Below are positions 52,870 through 62,249 of a stretch of DNA of 64,000 nt, one piece after another. A program made the position numbers and the translations under genes. This DNA is from Soehngenia longivitae (GTDB lineage Bacteria; Bacillota; Clostridia; Tissierellales; Tissierellaceae): assembly GCF_004684055.1 (NCBI RefSeq), contig NZ_SRIB01000004.1:62001-126000 (forward strand), read 5' to 3'. A model generated the notes under the pieces. The model was not told the DNA's origin and made no database searches. It worked only from the letters and a program-made list of their open reading frames with translations. Position 1 is the stretch's first letter; each line of letters starts with the position of its first letter.

Positions 52870-54249
52870 TTATTTAATTGGTTCTAACTTTGCTGTAAAA
52901 TGTCTTAAAACAGGAGGCTCCCATGTGATTCTGTATCCTCTTATGCTTTCTTTTCTCTCATTTATAGCTATTAAAGCATCTACTACTACGTCAAGATGAG
53001 ATTTAGTATAAACTCTCCTAGGTATTGCTAATCTAGTAAATTCAAATTCTGATTCGATTTGCTCATTTGTATCTGGATCATTGCCCATCATAAAAGATCC
53101 AATATCACAACATCTGATTCCAGCTTCAATATACATTTCTACAGCTAATGCTTGTGCTGGAAATTCATAATATGGAATATGAGGTAGTAATTTTTTTGCG
53201 TCTATAAATACTGCGTGTCCACCTACTGGGTATTGATATGCAATCCCTGCTTCATCTAGTCTTTCCGCCATGTATTCCATTTGACCAATTCTATACCTCA
53301 AATAATCAATATCTATGCCTTCTTCTAATCCTATTGCTAATGCCTCTATGTCTCTACCAGACATGCCACCATATGAAATAAATCCTTCATAAGATATAGT
53401 CCTAGCTTTTACCTGTTCATATATCTCCTCATCATTCTTTACTCCAACTAGTCCACCCATATTTACTATTGCGTCTTTTTTTGCACTCATAGTAAATAAA
53501 TCTGCATAACTAAACATTTCTCTAGCTATTTCCTTGATCGACTTATCTTCGTAGCCTTTTTCTCGCATTTTGATAAAATATGAGTTCTCTGCATATCTGG
53601 CAGCGTCTATGCAAACAGGTATGTTATATTTTTTAGCAATTTGTGATGTTTCCCTTATATTTTCCATTGATACAGGTTGCCCACCAGCACTATTATTAGT
53701 GACAGTAATTATTATTAGGCCAACATTCTCAGGCCCATATTGTTCAATTAGTTCTACTAGCCTTTTATTGTCCATATTGCCTTTGAAAGGATGAAATTCA
53801 GTTGTATCCAATGCCTCTGGAATTACACAGTCAATGGCTCTTGCACCTGACAACTCCACATGTGCTCTAGTTGTATCAAAATGCATGTTTGCAATAGCCA
53901 CCTTACCTTCCTTCAAAAAAATTGGCATAACAACTTTTTCTGCAGCTCTTCCTTGATGAACAGGCTGAATAAATTCATATCCAAAAATATCTTTTGCATT
54001 TTCTATCAAATGTTTGTAACTTCTTGAACCTGAATACGATTCATCTCCTCTCATAACTCCTGCCCACTGGCTATCGCTCATTGCACCAGTCCCGCTGTCT
54101 GTAAGCAAATCTATATACACATCATCAGAGTTCAAGTAAAACACATTGTAATTTGCTTCTTTAATCTTTTTAATACGCTCTTCTTTGGTAAGAATTTTAA
54201 TTGGTTCTACCATCTTGATTTTAAAAGGTTCGGCATAGTATTTACTCAT
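52870..54249 (-). CDS. tnaA: Tryptophanase
   Basis: 459-residue PLP-dependent beta-lyase that splits tryptophan to indole, pyruvate and ammonia. Typical parts are [41 protein letters not shown] and [14 protein letters not shown]; the PLP lysine is K258 in MSAKKDA. Tyrosine phenol-lyase is the close alternative. The C-terminal LRHFTAKL carries His (H450) where tryptophanase has His and the phenol-lyase has Phe, and [16 protein letters not shown] follows the tryptophanase pattern, so tryptophanase is preferred. ATG follows AGGGAGGA. It is 11 bases downstream of an HD-domain gene in one operon; no TnaC-like leader peptide is seen. Confidence 0.88.
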   Translation of the reverse strand: MSKYYAEPFKIKMVEPIKILTKEERIKKIKEANYNVFYLNSDDVYIDLLTDSGTGAMSDSQWAGVMRGDESYSGSRSYKHLIENAKDIFGYEFIQPVHQGRAAEKVVMPIFLKEGKVAIANMHFDTTRAHVELSGARAIDCVIPEALDTTEFHPFKGNMDNKRLVELIEQYGPENVGLIIITVTNNSAGGQPVSMENIRETSQIAKKYNIPVCIDAARYAENSYFIKMREKGYEDKSIKEIAREMFSYADLFTMSAKKDAIVNMGGLVGVKNDEEIYEQVKARTISYEGFISYGGMSGRDIEALAIGLEEGIDIDYLRYRIGQMEYMAERLDEAGIAYQYPVGGHAVFIDAKKLLPHIPYYEFPAQALAVEMYIEAGIRCCDIGSFMMGNDPDTNEQIESEFEFTRLAIPRRVYTKSHLDVVVDALIAINERKESIRGYRITWEPPVLRHFTAKLEPIK

Positions 54250-54260
54250 TTTTATCCTCC

Positions 54261-54839
54261 CTAAAGGTTTCCTCTTAATCCTATTTCGTCAGCAACTTTT
54301 TTCATCCCTTCAATCGACTCCCTAATTACATCAGTCAAATCCATTCCCAGCATGTTAGCGCCTTCTTCGATTACCTCTCTATTTACTCCTGCCGCAAATG
54401 ATTTTTGATTCCATTTCTTTTTAACTGACTTTGACTCCATATCAAGTATAGATTTGCTTGGTCGCATAAGAGCAGTAGCAGTTATAAGGCCTGTTAACTC
54501 GTCTATTGTATATAATACAATCTCTACTTTCTCTTTCGGCTCTACGTCAGTGCAAAACTTCCAACCATGACTTATTACTGCTCTTATATAATCTTCTGGC
54601 CAATTATTTTCCAGTAATATCTTTTCTGTCATCGCACAATGCTGTTCAGGATACTTGTCATAGTCTAAATCATGTATAAGACCTATTACCCCCCATTTTT
54701 CTTCATCTTCACCAAATAATCTTGCAAAATGCCTCATTACTGCCTCTACAGATAGAGCATGCTTTATTTGACTTTCATTCTCTACGTATTCAATCAATAA
54801 ATTGTAAGCATCTTCTCTTGTAGGAATATATTTTTCCAA
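54261..54839 (-). CDS. HD-domain hydrolase upstream of tnaA
   Basis: 192-residue HDIG-type HD protein. The metal-binding set is [19 protein letters not shown] (first His), [17 protein letters not shown] (HD dyad), ISHGWKF and [10 protein letters not shown]. The protein type is often annotated as a predicted hydrolase, and its substrate is not known. Start is TTG with AAAGGTGG upstream. The 11-base gap to tnaA suggests they are made together, an association worth noting since HD proteins commonly remove phosphate from nucleotides, which has no plain link to tryptophan breakdown. Confidence 0.87.
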   Translation of the reverse strand: MEKYIPTREDAYNLLIEYVENESQIKHALSVEAVMRHFARLFGEDEEKWGVIGLIHDLDYDKYPEQHCAMTEKILLENNWPEDYIRAVISHGWKFCTDVEPKEKVEIVLYTIDELTGLITATALMRPSKSILDMESKSVKKKWNQKSFAAGVNREVIEEGANMLGMDLTDVIRESIEGMKKVADEIGLRGNL

Positions 54840-54903
54840 AAAACCACCACCTTTTTATCGTTTAATTTAATTTTACTGAATATTTAGTAATAATTCAATC
54901 TTT

Positions 54904-56331
54904 TTAATCTTTAACATTGGCATATCTTTTAAGCTTAAAGTAAAATCTACTCCCTTTACCTATTTCGCTTTCTACACCATATTCTCCATTATGTGCTAGA
55001 ATTATTGATTTAACCATAGATAATCCTATTCCACTGCCACTTTTTTCCCTTATATGGCTTTTCCCAGATCTATAATATCTTTCCCAAATATAATTAATCT
55101 CATCTTTGTCTATGCCCTGACCTCTATCTATCACTGATAGAACAACATTTTCATTTTTCTCTTCAATTTTTATTGTAATTAATTTGTCTTCTAAAGTATA
55201 ATTAATTGCATTATTTATGAGATTATAAATAACTTGTTGAATTTTCATTTTATCAGCGTATACTTTAGTATCTCCTGATTTCTCTATCGAAATTCTATAG
55301 CCCTGTTCTTCAACAAAGTATTTGAATCTATCTGCCACATTTTCAGCAAGATCCGATAAATCAAAAACCTCTAAATCTAATTTGCTCAGACCAGCTTGTA
55401 ATTTTGTTAATTCAAGTAAATCATCTACTAGTTTTGATAATTTATCCGTCTCTTCAATTATTATATTGATGTTTTTCTCTCTTTTCACATCATCCTTGCC
55501 AGATATATCCCTAATTAACTCTCCATATGATTTTATGACAGTAAGCGGCGTTTTTAGATCATGAGTGACATTAGCCAGAAAATCTCTCCTCAATTCTTCA
55601 GATTTTGATAATTCTTTAGTTGCTATGTTTAGTGTATTTGCTAAGTTACTTATTTCAGTGTATTCTCCTTTGTCGAATTCGATATCATAATTACCCAAAG
55701 CTAGTTCCTTTGATAAATCAGTTATCTTCTCGATTGGTTTAGATAACTTCTTTGATATGACTAATGATAACCCAAGCGATAAAATCAATGCAATGAAAGT
55801 AACCATTATAAGTTGATTTTTTAAAATGTTAGTCGTCGAATCAACAGGTTGAAGCATTGAATTGATATATAAAAAATAGTTGCTTCCATCATCATTTTCT
55901 AAAATAGCCCCGTATATGATAGTTGATTCATCCAATCTTTCATCTTCTACAACATACGCAACATAATTATTGTTAGAAAGATATAATCTGCTTAAAAAAT
56001 CGTTAAACAGTTTTTCGTTAAGCCTTGGTTGCTTTATAATATCAAAGATATCAAGTGGATATATTAAATTGCCATATTCGTCGAGGATGTTAATTACAAT
56101 TCCCTGTTTGAAGGATAAAGAAATAAGCTCTTCTTGAAAATCTTCTGTTTTGTACATCTCAACCAAGTTGTTTCCAATCTTTGTAATCTCTCTTATCTTC
56201 ATGGTTTCATAAAAACTATTCATAAAAACTATTTGTAACAACCACAAGAGTCCTACAATGCTTAAAGCAAAAACCATAAAATATTCCCATAATTTCAAGC
56301 TTAATCTATTCTTATCAATATTAATCTTCAT
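54904..56331 (-). CDS. Sensor histidine kinase
   Basis: 475-residue membrane sensor. Helices at about 13-36 and 173-193 enclose an extracytoplasmic sensing domain of roughly 135 residues. HAMP follows (about 194-245), then the DHp domain with phospho-acceptor H257 in NVTHDLKTPLTV. The ATPase domain has the N box NLINNAINYT, G1 DRGQGI, F box WERYYRSG and G2 GSGIGLSMVKSI. It overlaps the upstream response-regulator gene by 11 bases, so the pair is stoichiometric. The signal is unknown; the operon's neighbours give no direct hint. Confidence 0.95.
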   Translation of the reverse strand: MKINIDKNRLSLKLWEYFMVFALSIVGLLWLLQIVFMNSFYETMKIREITKIGNNLVEMYKTEDFQEELISLSFKQGIVINILDEYGNLIYPLDIFDIIKQPRLNEKLFNDFLSRLYLSNNNYVAYVVEDERLDESTIIYGAILENDDGSNYFLYINSMLQPVDSTTNILKNQLIMVTFIALILSLGLSLVISKKLSKPIEKITDLSKELALGNYDIEFDKGEYTEISNLANTLNIATKELSKSEELRRDFLANVTHDLKTPLTVIKSYGELIRDISGKDDVKREKNINIIIEETDKLSKLVDDLLELTKLQAGLSKLDLEVFDLSDLAENVADRFKYFVEEQGYRISIEKSGDTKVYADKMKIQQVIYNLINNAINYTLEDKLITIKIEEKNENVVLSVIDRGQGIDKDEINYIWERYYRSGKSHIREKSGSGIGLSMVKSIILAHNGEYGVESEIGKGSRFYFKLKRYANVKD

Positions 56332-57010
56332 CTTCTATCAGAGCCTTTTCGTTAAATTTATAACCAACTCCTCTGATTGTTTCAATATAATCTCTGTACT
56401 TTCTTAAATTATTTCTCAACATCTTTATATGAGTATCTATGGTTCTATCATCTCCATAGAAATCATATCCCCATATTTCGCTTAACAGTGTTTCTCTTTT
56501 TATGGCTTTATTTTTGTTTGTAGCTAAATAAATGAGCAAATCATACTCCTTAGGAGTTAAATTGACTTTATCATCATCCACATAGACTTCTCTACCAGCT
56601 AAATCAATTTTCAAACCCCTAAATATCAGACTTTCCTCAAAATCATTTTGGTTTGCTCTCGATATTATAGCATTTACTCTAGCCATCACTTCTTTAGGAG
56701 AGAAGGGTTTTACTACGTAATCATCTATCCCCAGTTCAAATCCAAATAATTTATCATATTCCTCTGATCTCGCCGAAAGCATTAAAACTGGTACTTTAGA
56801 AAATTTCCTTATTTCCTTAACCGCAGAAAAACCATCTAACTTAGGCATCATGATGTCCATTATAATTATTGAAAAGTTTTCTTTTTTAGCAATCTCAATT
56901 GCCTTAAAACCATCCTCCGCCTCATAAACATCATAACCTTCAAACACTGCATATTCTTTTAATACTTCTCTTATCTTTTCTTCATCATCGACAATCAACA
57001 TCTTCATCAT
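56321..57010 (-). CDS. OmpR-family response regulator
   Basis: 229-residue two-component regulator. The receiver domain has the acidic pair in VDDEEK, phospho-acceptor Asp52 in IIIMDIMMPKLDG, and Lys in VVKPFSPKEV. The C-terminal winged helix (about 130-225) reads VNLTPKEYDLLIYLATNKNK and ends with ETIRGVGYKF. ATG follows GCAGGTGA. It is the first gene of the pair with the sensor kinase and is divergent from the hydrogenase operon, from which it is separated by about 260 bases that hold the promoter region of both. Confidence 0.96.
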   Translation of the reverse strand: MMKMLIVDDEEKIREVLKEYAVFEGYDVYEAEDGFKAIEIAKKENFSIIIMDIMMPKLDGFSAVKEIRKFSKVPVLMLSARSEEYDKLFGFELGIDDYVVKPFSPKEVMARVNAIISRANQNDFEESLIFRGLKIDLAGREVYVDDDKVNLTPKEYDLLIYLATNKNKAIKRETLLSEIWGYDFYGDDRTIDTHIKMLRNNLRKYRDYIETIRGVGYKFNEKALIEDED

Positions 57011-57184
57011 ATTATCACCTGCTATATATTATAATTTTATTATAATCTACAAATCTGAAATTCATGTGAAAACTAATTAAAAACTAACCCATCAAAATTA
57101 TATCATAATTAAAATTAATAATTACTTGTATTTAGAAATCTCTAAATCACTTTATTAGATAATTTGACAGAATATATAAACATT

Positions 57185-57202
57185 TTGTTAAAATATTGAC
57201 AA
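57185..57202 (+). promoter_or_regulatory. Rex-like operator of the hydrogenase operon
   Basis: TTGTTAA-AATA-TTGACAA matches the Rex (redox-sensing repressor) consensus TTGTTAAnnnnTTAACAA at 13 of 14 fixed bases. It overlaps the -35 box of the hydrogenase promoter, so Rex binding when NAD+ is high would shut the operon, as known for Rex at NADH-using fermentative genes in Clostridia. Confidence 0.7.
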
Positions 57203-57223
57203 TATATTATAATATGCTAAAAT
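57196..57223 (+). promoter_or_regulatory. Promoter of the hydrogenase operon
   Basis: TTGACA at 57196-57201 and TAAAAT at 57218-57223 have a 16-base spacer. A second, poorer promoter-like pair starts with TTGACA at 57164. The leader to the first ATG is about 40 bases. Confidence 0.65.
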
Positions 57224-57269
57224 AATTGCATAAATATATTAAGTTAAATATTTAACGGGAGGTCAGATT

Positions 57270-57737
57270 ATGTATTCGATTAATGAAATAGATGAAATCA
57301 TATCCTCACACGGTAATGATCAATCATCTATCATTGCAATTTTACATGATGTGCAAAGTAAGTATAATTATATCCCAGAAGATTGTTTGGAATATATATC
57401 TAATAAGCTTGATATAAGTCCCACAAAAGCTTTTGGAATAGTTACATTTTATGAAAATTTCTCATTGGAACCCAAGGGCAGATACATAATAAAGATCTGT
57501 GATGGAACAGCGTGCCATGTAAGAAAATCTACGCCAATATTGGAAGCTCTAAAGAAAGAATTAAAGCTAACAGACGGTAAAAAAACAACAGATGATTTGA
57601 TGTTTACATTAGAAACTGTTTCTTGTCTAGGCGCCTGTGGCCTAGCTCCTGTTATAACAATAAATGACAAAGTATACGGCAAAATGACTCCTGAACATGT
57701 AGTAGAATTATTGAATTCTTTAAAGGAGGAAAAATAA
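57270..57737 (+). CDS. hydC: Hydrogenase subunit, NuoE/HydC-like 2Fe-2S protein
   Basis: 155-residue thioredoxin-fold ferredoxin subunit of the NADH-dependent, electron-bifurcating-type hydrogenase. The four cysteines that hold the 2Fe-2S cluster are in CDGTACHVRKS and SCLGACGLAP; the N-terminal helical part AILHDVQSKYNYIPEDCLEYI is family-typical. ATG follows CGGGAGGT. It is the first gene of the operon; its TAA overlaps the ATG of the next gene (TAATG). A Rex-like operator precedes it. Confidence 0.95.
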   Translation: MYSINEIDEIISSHGNDQSSIIAILHDVQSKYNYIPEDCLEYISNKLDISPTKAFGIVTFYENFSLEPKGRYIIKICDGTACHVRKSTPILEALKKELKLTDGKKTTDDLMFTLETVSCLGACGLAPVITINDKVYGKMTPEHVVELLNSLKEEK

Positions 57738-59614
57738 TGCGAATCAATAGTATGGAAGACTTCTATAATTATCAAAAGCTGTTTAATAATGCTTTAAATA
57801 ATCAAGTAAAAAAAGTAATAGTTTGCGGTGGTACTGGCTGTGTTGCTGGTGGTTCATTAGATGTATATGAAAAGATTAAATCTTTATGTGAAAAAAAGAA
57901 TTTAAATGTTGATACAGTATTAGATATTCACGATGATAAAGGTGCAATAGGCATAAAGAAATCTGGATGCCATGGATTTTGTGAAGCTGGCCCTCTCGTA
58001 AGAATCGAACCTAACAATTTATTATATATAAAAGTCACTGTAGAAGATTGTGAAGAAATTGTTGAAAAAACTTTAATGAATAATGAACCAATAGAAAGGT
58101 TATTGTATAAATTTAATGAAAAAGTCTACCCTTCACAAGAATCAATACCTTTTTATGAAAAACAGACAAGATTGGTTCTGCAAAACTGTGGTCATATCGA
58201 TGCAGAATCTGTAATTGAATATATTGGAATTGGAGGCTATACTGCATTTGTAAAGGCACTTTCTAGTATGAGTCAAGAAGATATATGCAATGAAATAATT
58301 GCAGCAAACCTAAGAGGCAGAGGTGGCGGAGGTTTCCCAGCAGGCAAAAAATGGATTCAAGTACTATCCTTTTCTTCAGATGTAAAGTATGTCATCTGCA
58401 ATGGCGATGAAGGAGATCCAGGTGCTTTCATGGACAGAAGTATCATGGAAGGTGACCCTCACAGCATAATAGAAGGTATGTTGATTGCTGCTTACGCTAC
58501 TGGTGCTACTGAAGGTTACATATATGTAAGAGCTGAGTATCCGCTTGCAATACAGAGATTATCAAAAGCCATTGAGCAAGCAAGAGAAATAGGCATATTA
58601 GGTAAAAACATACTTGGCACTCCTTTTTCCTTCGACATTCATATAAATAAAGGAGCAGGCGCATTTGTATGCGGAGAAGGCAGCGCATTGATGGCTTCTA
58701 TTGAAGGCGAAAGAGGCATGCCAAGAGTTAGAGCAAAGAGAACAGTTGAAGAAGGCCTTTGGGGGAAACCAACTGTATTAAATAATGTCGAGACATTTTC
58801 AAATGTAAGACACATCATAAATAATGGAGCAGGATGGTTTAAGAATTACGGTCCACAAAATAGCCCTGGAACCAAAGCATTTGCTTTGACTGGTAATGTC
58901 AGAAATACAGGGTTAATAGAAGTGCCAATGGGAACAACTTTAAGAGAAGTAATCTTTGATATCGGCGGAGGTATAGCAAATGGCAAAAAATTCAAAGCTG
59001 TTCAAATTGGAGGACCTTCTGGTGGATGTCTTAGCGAAGAACATCTAGATCTACCTTTAGATTTTGATTCATTAAATAAAGCTGGAGCTATGATAGGCTC
59101 AGGTGGCATGGTAGTAATGGATGAAGACACTTGCATGGTTTCAGTTGCTAGATTTTTTATGAATTTTACTCAAAATGAATCTTGTGGTAAGTGCATTCCT
59201 TGCAGAGAAGGTACTAAAAGGATGCTACAGATACTCGATAAAATCATTGAAGGGAATGGAACATTAGAAGATTTAGATCTGCTTGAAGAACTCGGTGACA
59301 CTATTACTAAAACTTCGTTATGCGGCTTAGGTAAAACCGCACCAAATCCTGTATTATCTTCTTTAAAATACTTTAGAGATGAATACATCTCACACGTAGT
59401 TGATAAAAAGTGTCCATCAAAAGTATGCTCAAAATTAAAAACTATTTATATCGATGAAGAACTTTGCCGAGGATGCAGTAAATGCAGTAGAATATGTCCA
59501 GTAGGTGCTATAAGCGGAAAAATTAAAGAACCATATAAAATTGACCAAAATAAATGTATCAAATGTGGTAGCTGCATAGAATCATGTTCATTCTCAGCTA
59601 TTAAGGAGGCCTAA
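57737..59614 (+). CDS. hydB: Hydrogenase subunit, NuoF/HydB-like NADH dehydrogenase
   Basis: 625-residue flavin- and iron-sulfur subunit that accepts electrons from NADH. A thioredoxin-like 2Fe-2S domain (about 1-115: VIVCGGTGCVAGG, KKSGCHGFCEAGP) is followed by the NuoF core. The core has the FMN/NAD segments NLRGRGGGGFPAGKKW and VICNGDEGDPGAFMDRS, and the N3 cluster cysteines in SCGKCIPCREGTKRM. Two C-terminal 4Fe-4S motifs (CRGCSKCSRICP and CIKCGSCIESC) follow. This full length matches HydB of bifurcating hydrogenases rather than complex I NuoF. It overlaps hydC and lies two bases before hydA. Confidence 0.95.
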   Translation: MRINSMEDFYNYQKLFNNALNNQVKKVIVCGGTGCVAGGSLDVYEKIKSLCEKKNLNVDTVLDIHDDKGAIGIKKSGCHGFCEAGPLVRIEPNNLLYIKVTVEDCEEIVEKTLMNNEPIERLLYKFNEKVYPSQESIPFYEKQTRLVLQNCGHIDAESVIEYIGIGGYTAFVKALSSMSQEDICNEIIAANLRGRGGGGFPAGKKWIQVLSFSSDVKYVICNGDEGDPGAFMDRSIMEGDPHSIIEGMLIAAYATGATEGYIYVRAEYPLAIQRLSKAIEQAREIGILGKNILGTPFSFDIHINKGAGAFVCGEGSALMASIEGERGMPRVRAKRTVEEGLWGKPTVLNNVETFSNVRHIINNGAGWFKNYGPQNSPGTKAFALTGNVRNTGLIEVPMGTTLREVIFDIGGGIANGKKFKAVQIGGPSGGCLSEEHLDLPLDFDSLNKAGAMIGSGGMVVMDEDTCMVSVARFFMNFTQNESCGKCIPCREGTKRMLQILDKIIEGNGTLEDLDLLEELGDTITKTSLCGLGKTAPNPVLSSLKYFRDEYISHVVDKKCPSKVCSKLKTIYIDEELCRGCSKCSRICPVGAISGKIKEPYKIDQNKCIKCGSCIESCSFSAIKEA

Positions 59615-59616
59615 TC

Positions 59617-61311
59617 ATGAAAGGTACAATGATTATAGATGGAAGAAAAGTTGAATTTGAAAATGAGCAAAATGTCCTAGAGGTAGTCAGAAAAGCAGGT
59701 ATAGATTTGCCAACTTTCTGTTATCACTCAGAATTAAGTATGTATGGTGCTTGCAGAATGTGTATAGTAGAAGATAATAAAGGTGGAATTTTTGCATCTT
59801 GCTCAACTCTACCTAAAGATGGTATGGAAATTTTCACGAATACTCCAAGAATAAAAAAATACAGAAAAAATATACTTGAACTATTATTAGCAAATCACGA
59901 TAGGGATTGCACAACTTGCGTAAAAACAGGTAATTGCAAGCTACAAGAGCTTTCTTCTAGGCTTTGTATGGATGATGTAAGATTCCCAAATAGCATGAAA
60001 GAGCATGATATAGATTATAGCAGTTTAGCTATTGTAAGAAATCCAAACAAATGTATACTCTGCGGTGATTGTGTGAGAATGTGTGAAGAAGTTCAAGGTG
60101 TCGGTGCCTTAACATTTGCATATAGAGGCTCAAAGATGAAAATTACACCTGCATTCAATAGAACTATATCTGAAGTTAATTGTGTTGATTGTGGTCAGTG
60201 TAGAGCAATATGCCCTACTGGTGCAATCACAATTAAAAATCAAAATGATTATTTCTGGGAATTAGTCAATGATAAAACAAAAAGAGTTGTCGCACAAATT
60301 GCACCTGCAGTCAGAGTAGCTTTAGGCGAAAATTTCGGTTTAGCTCCCGGCACAGTGACAATCGGCAAAATTATCACAGCATTAAAATACATGGGTGTAG
60401 AAAGTGTCTTTGATACATCTTTCGGTGCAGACTTAACTGTAATGGCAGAATCAGAAGAGTTTTTAGAAAGACTTGAAAAGAACGAAAATTTACCTCTTTT
60501 TACCTCTTGCTGTCCTGCATGGGTAAAATATGCTGACAATAATTTTCCTGACCTAGAGTATAATATTTCAAGTTGTAAATCGCCTCAGCAGATGTTCGGC
60601 TCTGTGCTTAAAAAATATTATAAAGAGCTAGATAAAGAAGATGGTAAAGAAACTGTCGTCATTTCCGTCATACCATGTACTGCTAAAAAAGCAGAAGCGA
60701 GTAAAGAAGAATTTATCACCGATGGAGTCAGAGATGTCGATCTAGTAATAACCACACAAGAACTTGCAATGCTAATTAAAGATGCTGGCTTGATGTTTGA
60801 AAATTTATATGATGATTCCTTCGATATGCCATTTGGTCTATCTAGTGGAGCTGGTGTAATATTTGGTTCAAGTGGTGGTGTTGCTGAAGCTGTATTGACC
60901 AGATTGATGAAGCAAAAACCATCCGTTTCGGATAAAGAAATAATTTTTAACAATGTGCGAGGGATGAAAAGAGTAAAAGAAGCGAATTTTGTATTGGATG
61001 GAAAAGAAGTCAAAATTGCAGTGGTTCATGGTCTTAAAAATGCTTCAGAACTCGTCAAGCAAATACAAAATGTTGAAAAAACATATGATATTGTTGAAGT
61101 AATGGCCTGTCCAGGTGGATGTATCGCAGGTGGAGGACAACCAACTCCAATGGATGAAGAGAAGCGAAAGAAAAGAGCTAGCGGGTTGTATTCATTAAAT
61201 AGAACTGCTCAAATAAAGTCATCTGAAGAAAACCCATTGATAAGAGATTTATTTCAAGGCTTGTTAAAAGATGATCATGAAATACTTCATGTTCAAAAAA
61301 ATCACAATTAG
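59617..61311 (+). CDS. hydA: [FeFe]-hydrogenase catalytic subunit HydA
   Basis: 564-residue hydrogen-producing subunit. N-terminal 2Fe-2S domain has C35, C46, C49 and C62; a His-Cys cluster is H94, C98, C101, C107. Two ferredoxin 4Fe-4S motifs follow (CILCGDCVRMC at 146-156 and CVDCGQCRAICP at 189-200). H-cluster motifs are TSCCPAW (C298/C299), IPCTAKKAEA and MACPGGCIAGGG. The second usually begins with Met, and Ile is a modest variant. With HydB and HydC it forms the trimer that couples NADH and ferredoxin oxidation to H2 release (known for Thermotoga and Clostridia). Maturases HydEFG are not in the window. A terminator follows. Confidence 0.96.
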   Translation: MKGTMIIDGRKVEFENEQNVLEVVRKAGIDLPTFCYHSELSMYGACRMCIVEDNKGGIFASCSTLPKDGMEIFTNTPRIKKYRKNILELLLANHDRDCTTCVKTGNCKLQELSSRLCMDDVRFPNSMKEHDIDYSSLAIVRNPNKCILCGDCVRMCEEVQGVGALTFAYRGSKMKITPAFNRTISEVNCVDCGQCRAICPTGAITIKNQNDYFWELVNDKTKRVVAQIAPAVRVALGENFGLAPGTVTIGKIITALKYMGVESVFDTSFGADLTVMAESEEFLERLEKNENLPLFTSCCPAWVKYADNNFPDLEYNISSCKSPQQMFGSVLKKYYKELDKEDGKETVVISVIPCTAKKAEASKEEFITDGVRDVDLVITTQELAMLIKDAGLMFENLYDDSFDMPFGLSSGAGVIFGSSGGVAEAVLTRLMKQKPSVSDKEIIFNNVRGMKRVKEANFVLDGKEVKIAVVHGLKNASELVKQIQNVEKTYDIVEVMACPGGCIAGGGQPTPMDEEKRKKRASGLYSLNRTAQIKSSEENPLIRDLFQGLLKDDHEILHVQKNHN

Positions 61312-61320
61312 ATAGAAAAT

Positions 61321-61350
61321 AAAATGCCTTCCACTTTAGGAAGGTATTTT
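61321..61350. terminator. Bidirectional terminator
   Basis: AAAATGCCTTCC pairs with GGAAGGTATTTT (one G-U) around ACTTTA, ending in T on the plus strand and A/T-rich on both sides. It separates hydA from the convergent peptidase gene. Confidence 0.88.
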
Positions 61351-62167
61351 ATTTACCATTTTTGTTTTTCTGACTATAACCATGTTCTACAGATGGTGTA
61401 GTATTCACATGTTGAGGGTAATAGTCCATTAATTTGTATACTAAAGGATCCATATCTGTGCTCACATTCAGTCCCAATGCTTTTGCAACATCAACTGTTA
61501 TAGGGTAATCATGTGTCCAAAACCCTTGAGTTAGCATATTTGAGATATGCTTTTTTTCATCCAAAGTATAGCTATCTGGCAGTAATGACACTATTGAATT
61601 GTATAATTGGTTGATGGCTTTCTGTGCTACATCTGCCATGATGAGCGTTTCATCATCTATTTTGTCAGCTGGTTTTTTATTCAAAACATTGATTATCGAT
61701 GGCGCTGGGTACTGCCCTAGTTGTGGATCTACAGGTCCTAGCATTGCATTTTCACTCATGATGATCTCATCTGCAGCTAAAGCGATCAAAGTCCCTCCAG
61801 ACATCGCATAATGAGGTATATATACTCTAACGCGTCCTTTATGATTTCTTAAAGCTCTTGCAATTTGAAGTGCAGCTAAAGCTAAGCCACCAGGGGTGTG
61901 TATGATTAAATCGATTGGCATATCATCATCTATCGTCTGGATTATTCTTATTAATTGCTCAGAGTCATTTATATCTATATATCTCATCACAGGAAAACCT
62001 AAGAAGCTCATACTCTCTTGTCTATGAATAAGTGTTATAACCCTAGATTTATTTTTAATTTCAAGTTGATGAATAATTCTCCTTCTACTAGCACGTAATG
62101 CTTGTTGTTTAATTATAGGTTGTAAAATTGATATTATAAAGAAAATCATAAATAAGTTAAAAAACAT
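61349..62167 (-). CDS. Membrane-anchored ClpP-fold serine protease (SDH-type, PF01972)
   Basis: 272-residue protein with an N-terminal membrane helix (about 1-20), then a basic stretch (RASRRRIIHQLEIKNKSRVI) and a crotonase/ClpP-like protease domain. DLIIHTPGGLALAALQIARAL gives the oxyanion loop and IPHYAMSGGTLIALAADEI the nucleophile Ser123; a later GPVDPQLGQYPA is typical of the serine dehydrogenase proteinase family. Related proteins cleave membrane-associated substrates (SppA/NfeD-like role). Cytoplasmic domain is likely because of the basic segment after the helix. It is monocistronic; targets unknown. Confidence 0.87.
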   Translation of the reverse strand: MFFNLFMIFFIISILQPIIKQQALRASRRRIIHQLEIKNKSRVITLIHRQESMSFLGFPVMRYIDINDSEQLIRIIQTIDDDMPIDLIIHTPGGLALAALQIARALRNHKGRVRVYIPHYAMSGGTLIALAADEIIMSENAMLGPVDPQLGQYPAPSIINVLNKKPADKIDDETLIMADVAQKAINQLYNSIVSLLPDSYTLDEKKHISNMLTQGFWTHDYPITVDVAKALGLNVSTDMDPLVYKLMDYYPQHVNTTPSVEHGYSQKNKNGK

Positions 62168-62249
62168 AGTTGTCCCTCCTTATTTGATTTTACATTATAA
62201 TATTACCCGCACTATCAAGTGATCACACAAAAATTTAAGTTTACATTGC

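Noticed and set aside
52870-54249. Tyrosine phenol-lyase instead of tryptophanase.
   Set aside because: The C-terminal LRHFTAK has the tryptophanase His rather than Phe, and other segments follow tryptophanase.
57164-57194. Second hydrogenase promoter (TTGACA at 57164, TAAAAT at 57189).
   Set aside because: Spacer of 19 bases is poor and a better pair overlaps the Rex-like site just downstream.
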